NCBI GenBank assembly: GCA_030065125.1
Contig: JASJDM010000011.1
Coordinates: 16,915-80,914 of the forward strand
Reading direction: 5' to 3'
Length of the DNA stretch: 64,000 nt
Source of the DNA: Lysobacterales bacterium
GTDB lineage: Bacteria > Pseudomonadota > Gammaproteobacteria > Xanthomonadales > SZUA-38
The notes below the pieces were generated by a model. It made no database searches and was not told the DNA's origin. It saw only the letters and a list, made by a program, of their open reading frames with translations. Positions 42,019 to 55,747 of this stretch are shown here, in pieces. Position numbers and translations under genes: made by a program. Numbering within the stretch: position 1 is the first letter of the stretch; each line of letters opens with the position of its first letter.

Positions 42019-44169
42019 TCAGCCGCGAAAAGCGGTCAGATCCTGGGGTGGCAGCAGCCTGCAGTTCCAGCTTTGCTGGAAATTGGCGGCGTCCATGAGT
42101 GGCCCGATGGCAAAAGCCTCACGCTTCTGCCAGATTGCTGTGCTGCGCAGCAAAAAAAGCGAGTCGTCAGGGCCCAGCGTGAGACCGACGCGGGGGTCCA
42201 GGTTGTGTTCCAGCGACGCGACGGAGCGCACCTGAAAAGGCGTGCCGGCCCAGGCGCGGATTTCGGTCCCCCAGGGCTCGGTTTCTGAAAAATAGAGCGT
42301 CTGCGATTGGGAATCCACCGTCCACGCTTCGTAAACGGAGCTGAGCTTGTGGATCAACCGATCAGCCGTTCCCGGTCCCGGACGCCGGAAAACTTCGCCT
42401 TTGTCATTGGACCACCACACTCCGCCTGCCCCATCGACAGCGACATTCAGCGCGGCATCCCTGGCGATGTGTTCAATGACCTGGCCATTGTCGCGGAACC
42501 ACACCAGATCGGCCCCGCGTCCAAAGGGCGCCGGTACGCCGATCAAGCCAAAGTAGGATCTGGCGTCCCGTGACCAGGCGGAAAAAAATCCTGGAAACGG
42601 AGGCGATGTCAGCGGGCGGGCGGCGCCCGTTTCCAGATCGATCGTCATGGGGGACACGTTCTGCTGACGGGAGTTTCGCGTGGTGAAGGCCAGTTGATGT
42701 CCGTCCGGCGAAAAGCGGGGTCGGTAAATTTCGGCTGCACTGAACAGCAGTTCCGGCTGCCCGTTTTCGCGGACCAGGCGCAGGTGCTGCTGGCCGGACG
42801 ATGCATCAACCACTGCCAGGACGCCTGTTTCCTGATGGGCGTCCACCGACAGCGGTCGACCCGGCAACGCCAACGCGCGGGGCGCCGAACCATCCAGGCC
42901 CAACCGGCGCAGGGGGCCGTCCTGGCGAATCAGGTCTATCAGCAAGGCGCCCGCAAGCGGCCTCGAGCGCAGATAACGCGCGGTAATGCCGGTGGCGAAC
43001 GCCGCTCCGGTGCTGGTGTCCAGGAGCCAAAGCTCAAACGGATTGTTGACCGCGGCTGTCACCGCCACGTGGCGGTCGTCGGTCCACGCCAGCGCCCACA
43101 TCGGAAAGGTGCCACAGCTGAGGTGGCGCTTTTCCCGGGGACTGACGACGTGCAGCTGCGCATAGCCCATCATGGGATCCTGCAGCCTCAGAAACGCCAG
43201 CTGTCCACTTTCCGACCAGCGGGGGAACGCATCAATGCCGCCGTGGGGCCGGGTCAGTACCTGACGGTCTCCTGTCTTGGCCGACACGGTATTTAGGTTG
43301 ACTTCGCCGTACTGCCCCCGGGCCTGGTAGACCAGGTTGTGACCATCGGGGTGCCAGGCCAGCTGGGCCGGAATGACCCCGATAGGTGAGGTGACGACGT
43401 GACAGTCATCGGCAATGGTCACGACGCTCCGGGAATCGGCCCGGTACACCCGTACCAGGCAGCTTCGGGTATGCGGATTGAATTCAAGAAAAGCCAGATC
43501 GCGGTGATTGGGTGCCCAGACCGGGCTCAGCTCGCGATTGCTGGAGTGGGTGAGCTGAATCGCCTGGCCCGAATCCGGCGCGGCCTCCAGCATTCTCGTC
43601 CCGGCATCTTCAAATGAGCCGGTGGTAATAAACAGGTCTTCCTGACCGTCCACCTCTCGCAGAAAAGCGGCCCAATTCCCGTCACCGCTGATTTCAGGCG
43701 GCGGCGTCAGCCAGGCGTAGTTTTCCGGGACCAGCGGGGCGCCGGGCCGGCCAGAGAAATAGACCAGCAGAAAAACCGCAGCGGTGGCGCCTGCCCCCAG
43801 AACGTGTTTCAGATAGGGAAAGCGGTTTTGGCCGGCGGTTACCAGCAGCCGGTAGCCCTTTCGCGGAAGCGTTTGGATGTATTGGGGGGACCGCGGGTTG
43901 TCGCCCAGCGCCTTGCGCAATTCCCAGACAGCGTCGCGAAGGCCGTGATCACCCACGACATAATTGTCATCCCATACCCTCGCGATGAAGGTTTCCCGGG
44001 TAACGCTGTCCCCTCGGGCTGCCACCAGGCAGTCCAGAACCTGGATTGCCTTGGGAGATACCTTGACGGCACCGCCGCGTCCGACGATTTCACAGCGGCG
44101 GCGATGCACATTGAACTGGCCCAGACGAATTTTGTCGGCGGATTCGCTCGACTTTGAGTCCGCATCCAT
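42019..44169 (-). CDS. Membrane-anchored winged-helix regulator with TolB-type propeller
   Basis: A 716-aa CadC-like regulator. The winged helix lies at about 13-112 (VSPKAIQVLDCLVAARGDSV, RETFIARVWDDNYVV, LRDAVWELRKALGDN, TLPRKGYRLL). The TM helix is at 119-138. The rest, probably periplasmic, contains TolB/PD40 propeller blades (SPVWAPNHRDLAFLEFNPH, PAQLAWHPDGHNLVYQARG, FPRWSESGQLAFLRL, RPRFSPDGHQLAFTTRN). I use the ATG at 44169, where the DNA-binding domain begins; the frame is open 309 bp further upstream without family resemblance. The sensor part has the same fold class as the secreted propellers encoded nearby. It precedes the NHL-propeller gene in the same direction. Confidence 0.9.
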   Translation of the reverse strand: MDADSKSSESADKIRLGQFNVHRRRCEIVGRGGAVKVSPKAIQVLDCLVAARGDSVTRETFIARVWDDNYVVGDHGLRDAVWELRKALGDNPRSPQYIQTLPRKGYRLLVTAGQNRFPYLKHVLGAGATAAVFLLVYFSGRPGAPLVPENYAWLTPPPEISGDGNWAAFLREVDGQEDLFITTGSFEDAGTRMLEAAPDSGQAIQLTHSSNRELSPVWAPNHRDLAFLEFNPHTRSCLVRVYRADSRSVVTIADDCHVVTSPIGVIPAQLAWHPDGHNLVYQARGQYGEVNLNTVSAKTGDRQVLTRPHGGIDAFPRWSESGQLAFLRLQDPMMGYAQLHVVSPREKRHLSCGTFPMWALAWTDDRHVAVTAAVNNPFELWLLDTSTGAAFATGITARYLRSRPLAGALLIDLIRQDGPLRRLGLDGSAPRALALPGRPLSVDAHQETGVLAVVDASSGQQHLRLVRENGQPELLFSAAEIYRPRFSPDGHQLAFTTRNSRQQNVSPMTIDLETGAARPLTSPPFPGFFSAWSRDARSYFGLIGVPAPFGRGADLVWFRDNGQVIEHIARDAALNVAVDGAGGVWWSNDKGEVFRRPGPGTADRLIHKLSSVYEAWTVDSQSQTLYFSETEPWGTEIRAWAGTPFQVRSVASLEHNLDPRVGLTLGPDDSLFLLRSTAIWQKREAFAIGPLMDAANFQQSWNCRLLPPQDLTAFRG

Positions 44170-44348
44170 GAGGGCATCATACCGTGGGCTTACGTTAGCT
44201 TCGTATGGGTTTTTGCTCTCGATACCGGCTAGCGTTGGAAGGTCGAGACGACGGCGACAACGGGAGAGTGGTCCACGTTGATTGCTGCCTCGCTTACTCC
44301 AACAAGCGACTAAATACGATGGATGCTGCCAAGTGTGATTGCCCTGGC

Positions 44349-45725
44349 CTACTCGAAACTGTCGGCAAAGATTCTGTTGGCCGGATCCCCGCTGCCCTGA
44401 TACTCCACCGCACCGGCATCGCAAGCCGGACCAGCAGACCTGGGTAATCCCCTTTGATCGGTGCCGGGCGGCGGACAACCGCCTGGCGGATCGAAGTCAA
44501 TAGCGGGGCTGCCGGGCAAGGGCGGCATAGTTGGCGTTGTCCCGCCGTATTGGCCGAGCGGGGCCAGCCCCAGACTGCCGATAACCGCACTGTCGATGGC
44601 CAGGTCAAAACCACAACCTATAAATCGTCCAACGTTGCCGCCCAGGGAAACAAAGCTCGCCGCAGGCCCCGAGCAGATTGTGTCCAGCACCGACCCGCGG
44701 ATTTCGACGTTGGTTCCGAGGGGGCTGGAGATGGAATTGAGACCGATGTTCCCGACGATAGTCACGCGGTCAACGCGCAATGTGCCGCCATCCACGTCTA
44801 TCACACCGTCTTGCCCGCCGTTGCCCGTGAAGGTGCTGTTGACGATCTCGACGCTATTGGAGGAACTGGATAAGGAACGAACCCCGCCACCGCGAACACC
44901 CGGTGCCAGGCCGTTGCCACTGACCGTACTGTCGGTAATGGTCAGCGTGCTGGAGGAATGCCTGACACCGGATCCCTGGTTGTCGGCCACAAGGCTGCCA
45001 ACAATTGTCAGGGAGGATTCCTGCACGTCTATTCCCGGACCAAGGTCGGTCTGCGAGTTCGATGCAATAGTCGAATTCACGATCAGCACCCCACCGGCGA
45101 CGCTCCTGATTCCGGCCCCTCCATTTTCTGCCACGACACTGTCGGTGATCCTGAGGGTGCCATCGTTGCGAACGCCCCAGCCCGCGTTGCCAAAGATGTT
45201 GGTATCGAAAACCTCCAGGGTTCCCATATTGAATAGACCCCCTGAGATGATGCGGGAATTGTGGTTGGTCAGCGTGAGGCGATCGGTTCTTAATTCACCA
45301 CTGTTTCGAATCCCCACAGCGGCGTCGCGAAGGGTCATATCGCTGATCTCGACGCCAACAGCAGTTTCAAAAACGTCAATCACCGAGAAGTCATTTACGC
45401 TGACGACGGACAGTCCGTCCCCCGCGCCGCGAAGGAAGACTTGAGTACTGATGTCGAGGCCGCCGAATTCGCCGACGTTGTCAGATCCTTCCAGGGTGAG
45501 ACGATAAATACCTTCGGGCACAAAAACCGTATGGGGTCCCGCAGGCACAATGTGTGAAATCATCACCGCCTTTCGCAGGGAGCAGTCCAGGGCGATGGCG
45601 TCATCGCAGGCGCCAATCGAAGCTGGGTCCGGATCGTCGATTCGATCCACGGTAAAAGTTTCGGCGCCGGCTGGCACCGCCAGCACCACAATCAGCCCGC
45701 TCAACACAATGGATAGGTTGTTCAT
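44349..45725 (-). CDS. Secreted beta-helix protein with choice-of-anchor Q region and FADSFE tail
   Basis: A 458-aa exported protein with a signal peptide (1-21, ending AGAE). Residues about 22-100 match the N-terminus of right-handed beta-helix proteins (CSLRKAVMISHIV, VFVPEGIYRLTLEGSDNVG). The helix continues with repeated N-S-T/DS-V-x-x-N-x-G coils (ITDSVVAENGGAGIRSV, VNSTIASNSQTDLG, ITDSTVSGNGLAPG). Near the end is the choice-of-anchor Q-type region (GLAPLGQYGGTTPTMPPLPG, SPAIDFDPP, TDQRGLPRSAGPACDAGAVE). The chain stops exactly after FADSFE (453-458). A surface or extracellular location is likely. Four direct repeats with 10-11-bp spacing lie 61-97 bp upstream of the start. Confidence 0.87.
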   Translation of the reverse strand: MNNLSIVLSGLIVVLAVPAGAETFTVDRIDDPDPASIGACDDAIALDCSLRKAVMISHIVPAGPHTVFVPEGIYRLTLEGSDNVGEFGGLDISTQVFLRGAGDGLSVVSVNDFSVIDVFETAVGVEISDMTLRDAAVGIRNSGELRTDRLTLTNHNSRIISGGLFNMGTLEVFDTNIFGNAGWGVRNDGTLRITDSVVAENGGAGIRSVAGGVLIVNSTIASNSQTDLGPGIDVQESSLTIVGSLVADNQGSGVRHSSSTLTITDSTVSGNGLAPGVRGGGVRSLSSSSNSVEIVNSTFTGNGGQDGVIDVDGGTLRVDRVTIVGNIGLNSISSPLGTNVEIRGSVLDTICSGPAASFVSLGGNVGRFIGCGFDLAIDSAVIGSLGLAPLGQYGGTTPTMPPLPGSPAIDFDPPGGCPPPGTDQRGLPRSAGPACDAGAVEYQGSGDPANRIFADSFE

Positions 45726-45785
45726 TTTGCTCGCCTTTTCTGGTGACCAACGATTTCAGGCTAGGAATTGAGCGAGAGAAGTGCT

Positions 45786-45822
45786 TGAAGGACTCGCGAA
45801 GAATGTTCGAAGAATTGCGAAG
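45786..45822 (-). promoter_or_regulatory. Phased CTTCG direct-repeat array, possible operator
   Basis: On the plus strand TGAAG, CGAAG, CGAAG and CGAAG start at 45786, 45797, 45808 and 45818, that is 11, 11 and 10 bp apart. Read towards the beta-helix gene (ATG at 45725) they are four CTTC[GA] units 61-97 bp upstream. The period and position match the arrays at 31313-31374 and 19730-19751, and the TTC[AG] core is shared with the former. Tandem binding by a winged-helix regulator is inferred. Confidence 0.55.
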
Positions 45823-46016
45823 GCAAGCTGCCGGGGTACTGTGGCACTGCGCCAATCTCGTCATCAGGCCATCGAAAACCAGACGATTGATTCCCGGGAA
45901 CAAAGGGAAATGAAGCGGTCAGGGCATGCTCGAGTGGACGCCTTGGAGATTCTGTCGCCCTGGCAAGGGGTTTTGCGATACCCTAGGGGCCGGGAGTTTT
46001 TCCAGGGGAAATCGCA

Positions 46017-50054
<4,038 letters not shown>

Positions 50055-50078
50055 CCGGTACTCGACCGGTTGAAACAG

Positions 50079-50121
50079 GGGGTCAGGTTCATGTCTGGCA
50101 CGGAAGGTTGAACCTGACCCC
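50079..50121. repeat. Inverted repeat, REP-like element
   Basis: The 13-base arms GGGGTCAGGTTCA and TGAACCTGACCCC are perfect complements around a 17-base loop. The element lies 25 bp after the nuclease stop codon. No T-run follows, so a Rho-independent terminator is less likely than a dispersed REP/RAYT-type palindrome, although it could still stabilise the 3' end of the nuclease mRNA. The remaining ~220 bp up to the next gene show no coding features. Confidence 0.75.
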
Positions 50122-50346
50122 ATCACTGAGGCCCTAAACCGCGGGCTGGATCTGCGGCGCACCAAGCTGTTGGCTTTACCCACCTGGCCCGCGCTTCATG
50201 CAGTGGAGACGCTGCCCTGTGGCCGGCTCCATCCCAGGGATTATGAGAGGCTTATCGAGTCCAGGCTTTCATTTGATGAAAATTAGATGGCGGATTTGGC
50301 GGCGCCGTTGCGTTTTTGCCACAAGACGCAACCAAGGAGCGCCATC

Positions 50347-53151
50347 GTGGACATCATTTCGGCCTGTTCAAGATTCCAACTGGGGGCCATCACGGCCCTG
50401 TTTTGCGGCTGGGCCGAGGCCCAGGTCATCGATCCGCCCGAGGTGCACTGGGTCGGACCGGAGTCGTCCTGCAAATATGCCACCATTCAAACTGCCCTGG
50501 CGGAGATCTACAGCTGTGGCGGCGCCATCTGTCCGCCGGTGGAGCACGAGCTGCGATTGTCCGCAGGGTACAACCACGCCGGGCAGATCCTCCTCAACCG
50601 ATCGGTGACCATCGTGGGCGGATACGCGGGCCAGTGCGGCAACACCTCGGCCGGGCCGCGAACGGTGCTGGGTGGCGCCGGGCCCGGTACTTCACTGATC
50701 CGGGTAGACCCGGGCAGCCGCTCCATCCAGGTCACACTGACCCGCGTGCAACTGGAGGGCAGCGGAGAATCCGGCCCCGCTCAGGGCAACCTCCAGGGCG
50801 GAGTGATCCACATGGCCGCCGGCGATGCCACCGTGACGCTGGACCGCTCGGTGGTAGCCAACGGCGTGGCTGCCCTGGGCGGTGGCGTGTTCCTGTCCGG
50901 TGACGGCCCGAGCCTGGTGATCGATGACAGTTTCATCCAGGACAATACAGCCGCGGAGGGCGGCGGCATCTACTGTGTCGGCGGCGGGCTGGTCGATCTG
51001 CGCAGGGGACGTGTGGAAAACAACCTCGCCCAGCTGTCCGGCGGCGGTATCCAGGTTGTTGATGGCTGCAGATTGGTGGGATCAACGCCGGGCAGTACCT
51101 TTCAGTCTGCCAATCGCGCCGTGGCCGGCAACACGGTGTCTGATCTGCACCAGGGTCGCGGCGCCGGGGTCTTTGCGCGCCGCGCGTCCGTGCGGCTGGG
51201 CGCGCTCTACAGCTTCACAGAAATCCGCGACAACGTGGTTGAGACCTTTCGCCTGACCAGTGGGCCCGGTGAGGTGCCACAGTTTGACCAGCACCGCTAC
51301 GACGAGCCGGGCACCAACCAGGGCGGCGGCGTCTACCTGGCCCACACCGACGCGGTGTTTCTGAATACCCGGTTGTTGCGAAACGAAGCGGCAGACGGCG
51401 GTGCGATTGCTGTAGCAGGAGACAGCCGGCTGCTGGTGGATCGCAGCACCGGGCCCTGCCGCGGAGCAGACGACGGCGATGACTATGACTGCTCGGTGCT
51501 GGCCTTTAATCGGGCCCGCGGCGGCCGTGAGCAGAATTCCGACGAGGCCGGCGATGGTTCGGCACTGCTGGCGGTGCCACTGGAGGGGTCCACACCCGAA
51601 ATCAAACTGCAGCGCAGCCTGGTGGCCGGCAATCACGCGGGGTGCTTCGAGCCGGACGAATCGGACTTCGAGGGTGAGTGCGATCTTGAAATAGGTGGCG
51701 TGATTGGCAACCCCGAACGGGTATCTTTTTCCAGCACGATCCGGTCCAGTTCCGCCAGACTTGTGCTGGCGGGCAACCTCTTCACGGACAACCGACTGGG
51801 CGACTCCGAGGATTGCTTTCTGACCGGAAGTTTCGCCTGCGAGAAATACACTTCCCAGCTCGATTTCAGCAGCAGCCGCGTCCAGTGGCTGTATAACACG
51901 CTACACGACACAACGGTCGGCGACGGGATATTGAGGGCTCGGCGTGGCGACCCGGTTGAGTTCTACAACAGCATCCTCTGGGCGCCGTCCACGGATAACT
52001 TTGTTTTTTTGGATGCCGGCACCTACAACACTCCGAGCATCAGCAGTTCCTGCCTGATCTCCAATTTCGCGGGCGAGCTTAACGAAACATCGGAAGACAT
52101 CGTGATTTCAGCCATCGACGTCGACCCGGTCCTGGTGGATCCTGCCAACGGTGACTACCGGCCGGACCTGGCGCTCTCCCCGGCGGTGGACCGTTGTGAC
52201 AGCGGCGGCGGGTCCGTTGTGCTGCCCTACGACATCATGGGCAATCCTCGCCCCATCGACGTGGCCGTGAGCAACGTCCATGGCACCCGGGATACCGGCG
52301 CCATCGAACTGATGGCAGAGGCCGACCCCGTTCCCGTTACCACGGATCTGGCGCTGGTGCTGCAGTCCGACCTGCCCCGCACAACCCCCATCGGCGTGGA
52401 TCATCGGTTTACCCTCCAGGTATTCAACCAGGGCCGCAGCACTGTGTCAGCAATGACCGTGGACATGCTTAATGGAGCCGTGGTTTCACTTTCCGGCCAG
52501 GTGGTGCCCGGCGGCATGGGGCTGGTCCAGCACTGGGACTGCGACCCGTTTGGCTGTACCTACATCGGCCCACCGCTGGCACCCGGCGCCGCCACACCGC
52601 AGATCAATGGACGGGTTCGGTACGGTTCCATGGGCATCAAAACCATTCGGGCATTCGTCGAAAACACAACGGTGACCATTCCGGGAGACCTGGAGCCCGC
52701 CAACAACGAAGCCAGCGACACGGTCACGGTAGGCGACGGCGCCGACCTGAAAATTGCCATGGCCGGCGGAGATGAGGTGGCGCCCGGCGAGTTGGCGCAT
52801 TTTGAGGTCTCTGTCACCAACCAGGGCCCGGAATCGGGGACAGGCGTCGTCGTGCGCATCGATTCCAGCCACAGCAGCCTGTGGTTCGACGAGTTCGGTA
52901 CGCCGGGCTGGTTCTGCCAGCCGCTGGAGGGCCCGGAATTGCTCTGCAATCTCAATGGATCTCTGCCCGTTTTCGCCGCGGCGTCGTTCGAATTTGGTGC
53001 GACTGACAGCGATGCCGGCGATCGCATTGTTGGTGCCCAGGTCACATCAAGCGGTCCAGCGGATCCGGAATCCGGCAATAACCAGGCCCTGCGAGAGTTC
53101 AGGGTTCTTGGCGTAAGGATTTTTGCGGGAGGATTCGAGGCGGACGACTGA
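50347..53151 (+). CDS. Secreted beta-helix protein with DUF11/CARDB-like repeats and FAGGFE tail
   Basis: A 934-aa exported protein. I start it at the GTG at 50347, preceded by AAGGAG, which gives a proper signal peptide ending GWAEAQ. Residues about 25-640 are a parallel beta-helix of the CSLREA/polymorphic outer-membrane-like kind (CKYATIQTALAEIYSCGG, VTIVGGYAGQCGN, VIDDSFIQDNTAAEGGGIYC, RLLRNEAADGGAIAV). A choice-of-anchor-Q-like stretch follows (LALSPAVDRCDSGG, GNPRPIDVAVS). Two DUF11/CARDB-type immunoglobulin-like domains start near 667 and 799 (LQVFNQGRSTVSAMTVDML, EVSVTNQGPESGTGVVVRI). The protein ends FAGGFE (926-931) plus three residues. It looks like a surface or secreted adhesin-like protein and stands alone on its strand. 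Confidence 0.86.
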   Translation: MDIISACSRFQLGAITALFCGWAEAQVIDPPEVHWVGPESSCKYATIQTALAEIYSCGGAICPPVEHELRLSAGYNHAGQILLNRSVTIVGGYAGQCGNTSAGPRTVLGGAGPGTSLIRVDPGSRSIQVTLTRVQLEGSGESGPAQGNLQGGVIHMAAGDATVTLDRSVVANGVAALGGGVFLSGDGPSLVIDDSFIQDNTAAEGGGIYCVGGGLVDLRRGRVENNLAQLSGGGIQVVDGCRLVGSTPGSTFQSANRAVAGNTVSDLHQGRGAGVFARRASVRLGALYSFTEIRDNVVETFRLTSGPGEVPQFDQHRYDEPGTNQGGGVYLAHTDAVFLNTRLLRNEAADGGAIAVAGDSRLLVDRSTGPCRGADDGDDYDCSVLAFNRARGGREQNSDEAGDGSALLAVPLEGSTPEIKLQRSLVAGNHAGCFEPDESDFEGECDLEIGGVIGNPERVSFSSTIRSSSARLVLAGNLFTDNRLGDSEDCFLTGSFACEKYTSQLDFSSSRVQWLYNTLHDTTVGDGILRARRGDPVEFYNSILWAPSTDNFVFLDAGTYNTPSISSSCLISNFAGELNETSEDIVISAIDVDPVLVDPANGDYRPDLALSPAVDRCDSGGGSVVLPYDIMGNPRPIDVAVSNVHGTRDTGAIELMAEADPVPVTTDLALVLQSDLPRTTPIGVDHRFTLQVFNQGRSTVSAMTVDMLNGAVVSLSGQVVPGGMGLVQHWDCDPFGCTYIGPPLAPGAATPQINGRVRYGSMGIKTIRAFVENTTVTIPGDLEPANNEASDTVTVGDGADLKIAMAGGDEVAPGELAHFEVSVTNQGPESGTGVVVRIDSSHSSLWFDEFGTPGWFCQPLEGPELLCNLNGSLPVFAAASFEFGATDSDAGDRIVGAQVTSSGPADPESGNNQALREFRVLGVRIFAGGFEADD

Positions 53152-53205
53152 GCCCGAAGCGCGGTGCCCTGAGTAGCGAGATTGAATGCAGACGACGGGA
53201 TGGAT

Positions 53206-55599
53206 TCACTCCGGGAGGCCCTGGCCGACGGCCAGGGCCCGGTCTACCTGGGCCACCAGCGGGTGGTCTTCTCCAAGGGCAGCAACCAGCCGCGGCCTCA
53301 GGGTGAGGAGCAACGTGCGGGCTTCAGCCTCGCGGCCTGCAGCTCGGGCGAGCTCTGACTGTCGAAACCCGAAACGCAATACCACAGGATGGTCGGCGCC
53401 CAGGGTGGCTGTACCCAGTGCCAGGGCCTGGTCCAGGACGCCCTCTGCCTCGGCCAGCCGGCCCTCCCTTTCCAGCAGCGACGTTCGGTAATACAGCAGC
53501 ATGGCGTGATTGGGGTGGTCCAGACCCAGGGTAGCTTCGATCACGGCTTCCGCCCGATCGAAGCTGTCCCGGGCTGCATCGAGCTTCGACAGGGCCACCT
53601 GGGCCTGGCCCAGCAGGATCAGTGGTGTCAGCATGGTCTGGTGCGGGCCGGAGTAAATCTCCTCGGCCAGGCCGAGCGCCCGTATCAGTGTCGCCTCACC
53701 TTGGGCCAGGCGTTCCTGCTGAACGTACAAAGTACCCAGGCGAGACAGCAGTATTTGTTCCTGGGTCTTCTGATCGCTGGCGCCCGCGGTCACCGCCAGC
53801 CCGTCCTGAAAGTGCTGTTCAGCCTGCTCCAGGCGGCCCAGCGCGCTGGAGGTAATGCCCAGTATGGTATGCAGGACGGCCCGGTTGTATCGGATCTCGT
53901 AGGCACTGTCGCCGATCTCCGCAGCTACCGCTTTCTGGGCCAACTCATAGGCCGACTCGTACTGACCGGTATCGGCCAGGATGGCCGCCAGGGTGGTCTG
54001 TGCCCGGGCGCGCTCCATCTCAAGCGCATGCGCCCCGGCCAGTTCAAGTGCGCTGCGCGCAACCGCCTCGGCGTCGGCGTAATCGGCCAGGTACATCAGG
54101 ATATCAGCCTGCTGGGACTTGGCCCGGACCAGGGCACGGGTATCGTCCACTTGCTGGTAATAATCGATGGCGGGTTCAATCAGCGTCAGGGCCTGGTCGA
54201 ACGCGTCCAGCGCATAATAGGCTTCGGCCATGGTTACCCGAAGACGGGCCTGTACCGCCGGCTGGTTGGACAAGTCATCCAGCTGGCTTTGCGACCCGTC
54301 CAGCAGCTCGCGTACGGTCAATTCCTGGGTGCCCGTATCACGCGGATCAGCCTTGGCCAGCAGATCGCCTAGAAAGCTGGCCACAGCGTCGGCGGTTGCC
54401 GCCTGCCTCTGCGCCTCGGCGTTGGCCGACAGGGTCTGGCGCCAGGACTGCCAGGACAGAAGCAACGCGCCCAGCAAAACCATCGCCATCACCATGCCCA
54501 CCAGGAATCCACCGCGGTGGCGCGCCACGAAACGCGACGCCCGATAGGCCCGCGTGGCCGGTCGGGCGATGACCGGCCGGCTGGACCGATAGTTCTGGAC
54601 ATCACGGATCAGGTCCAGCACCGTGGCGTAACGCCGCTGCGGTTCCTTTTCCAGGGCCTTCAGCACAATGGCGTCCAGATCGCCTGACAGGGCGCGCTCC
54701 AGGCGTTCCACGGTGATTTGCCGGGCGGCGGCAATTCGGCCACTGTCCTTGCCGCTCTGGCGACCGGTGTCTTCAACCTGGCGACTGGGGCTCAGCGGCT
54801 CCTGATCCACAACAACCTGCTGAATTTCTGCCAGGCTCGGCGTTTCCAGATGCTGGGCATCCTGACCGGTCAGCAGGCGGTACAGCAGCAATCCCAGCTG
54901 GTAGATATCCGACGCGACGCCGGTGGGTTCACCCAACACCTGTTCGGGGCTGGCGTAGCGGGGTGTGAGCAGCATTGTAGGGCCGGTCAAGCCGGCCTGA
55001 TCGGATTCCGACAACGCCTTGGCGATGCCGAAATCCAGCAACCGCGGCGCACCATCGTCGGTCACCAGCACGTTAGCCGGTTTGATGTCGCGGTGAATCA
55101 CCAGCCGGCCGTGGGCGAACTGAACCGCTTCGGCCACGCGACAGAACAGCGCCAGCCGTCGATTCAGAGTCAGGCGCTGGCGGTCACACCACAAGTCAAT
55201 GCGTTCGCCGGCCACCAACTCCATGGCAATCCACGAATGGCCCCGGGCCTGGCCACTGTCGATGATACGGGCGATGCCCGGGTGTTCCATCCGGGCGAGG
55301 AGTTGGCGCTCGCGCTCAAAACGCTCGGACAGTGGTGCCGCATCACCGGCACGCAGAATCTTGACCGCTACCTGCTGCTCAAACTCACCATCCACCCGCT
55401 CTGCCCGAAAAACCAGGGACATGCCGCCGGCGTCAAGAAACTCATCGATGCGGTAGGGACCCACCTGGACCCCCAGCCAGGGGTCAGGCTCAGGTGCCGT
55501 GGGCCCGTCCGCCAGCCCCGTCAGCAACCCGCCACCGGTGCCCAGCAGCGCTTCGGCGTTTTCGCGACCGAAATGGGGTCGCTTGCGGTCGTCGCCCAT
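53206..55599 (-). CDS. Serine/threonine protein kinase with C-terminal TPRs
   Basis: A 797-aa Hanks-type kinase starting at the ATG at 55599, which has AGGAG eight bases upstream; a further ATG 39 bases earlier lacks one. The kinase domain (about 45-310) has the glycine loop FLDAGGMSLVF, the ATP-binding Lys in VAVKIL, HRDIKPANVLV (about residue 165) and LLDFGIAKAL, so it should be active. A TM helix (about 362-382, LVGMVMAMVLLGALLL) anchors it. The outer part carries TPR units (EQHFQDGLAVTAGASDQ, LEREGRLAEAEGVLDQALAL). It is preceded by an ECF sigma-factor gene on the same strand. Kinases of this architecture commonly accompany TIGR02999-type sigma factors and are thought to control them by phosphorylation. 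Confidence 0.94.
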   Translation of the reverse strand: MGDDRKRPHFGRENAEALLGTGGGLLTGLADGPTAPEPDPWLGVQVGPYRIDEFLDAGGMSLVFRAERVDGEFEQQVAVKILRAGDAAPLSERFERERQLLARMEHPGIARIIDSGQARGHSWIAMELVAGERIDLWCDRQRLTLNRRLALFCRVAEAVQFAHGRLVIHRDIKPANVLVTDDGAPRLLDFGIAKALSESDQAGLTGPTMLLTPRYASPEQVLGEPTGVASDIYQLGLLLYRLLTGQDAQHLETPSLAEIQQVVVDQEPLSPSRQVEDTGRQSGKDSGRIAAARQITVERLERALSGDLDAIVLKALEKEPQRRYATVLDLIRDVQNYRSSRPVIARPATRAYRASRFVARHRGGFLVGMVMAMVLLGALLLSWQSWRQTLSANAEAQRQAATADAVASFLGDLLAKADPRDTGTQELTVRELLDGSQSQLDDLSNQPAVQARLRVTMAEAYYALDAFDQALTLIEPAIDYYQQVDDTRALVRAKSQQADILMYLADYADAEAVARSALELAGAHALEMERARAQTTLAAILADTGQYESAYELAQKAVAAEIGDSAYEIRYNRAVLHTILGITSSALGRLEQAEQHFQDGLAVTAGASDQKTQEQILLSRLGTLYVQQERLAQGEATLIRALGLAEEIYSGPHQTMLTPLILLGQAQVALSKLDAARDSFDRAEAVIEATLGLDHPNHAMLLYYRTSLLEREGRLAEAEGVLDQALALGTATLGADHPVVLRFGFRQSELARAAGREAEARTLLLTLRPRLVAALGEDHPLVAQVDRALAVGQGLPE

Positions 55600-55747
55600 C
55601 CCATCATCTCCTGGCCTGCATTTTTCACCGGGGTCCATGGTAGCGCGTCACCCCGCAGGCCTGTCTGGCATCATGTGTACGTCAAGAACGGCGTCGGACT
55701 GAAAAACCCGCCATGGTCATCAGCTGGCAGACCATTCCTGGCGCGGC

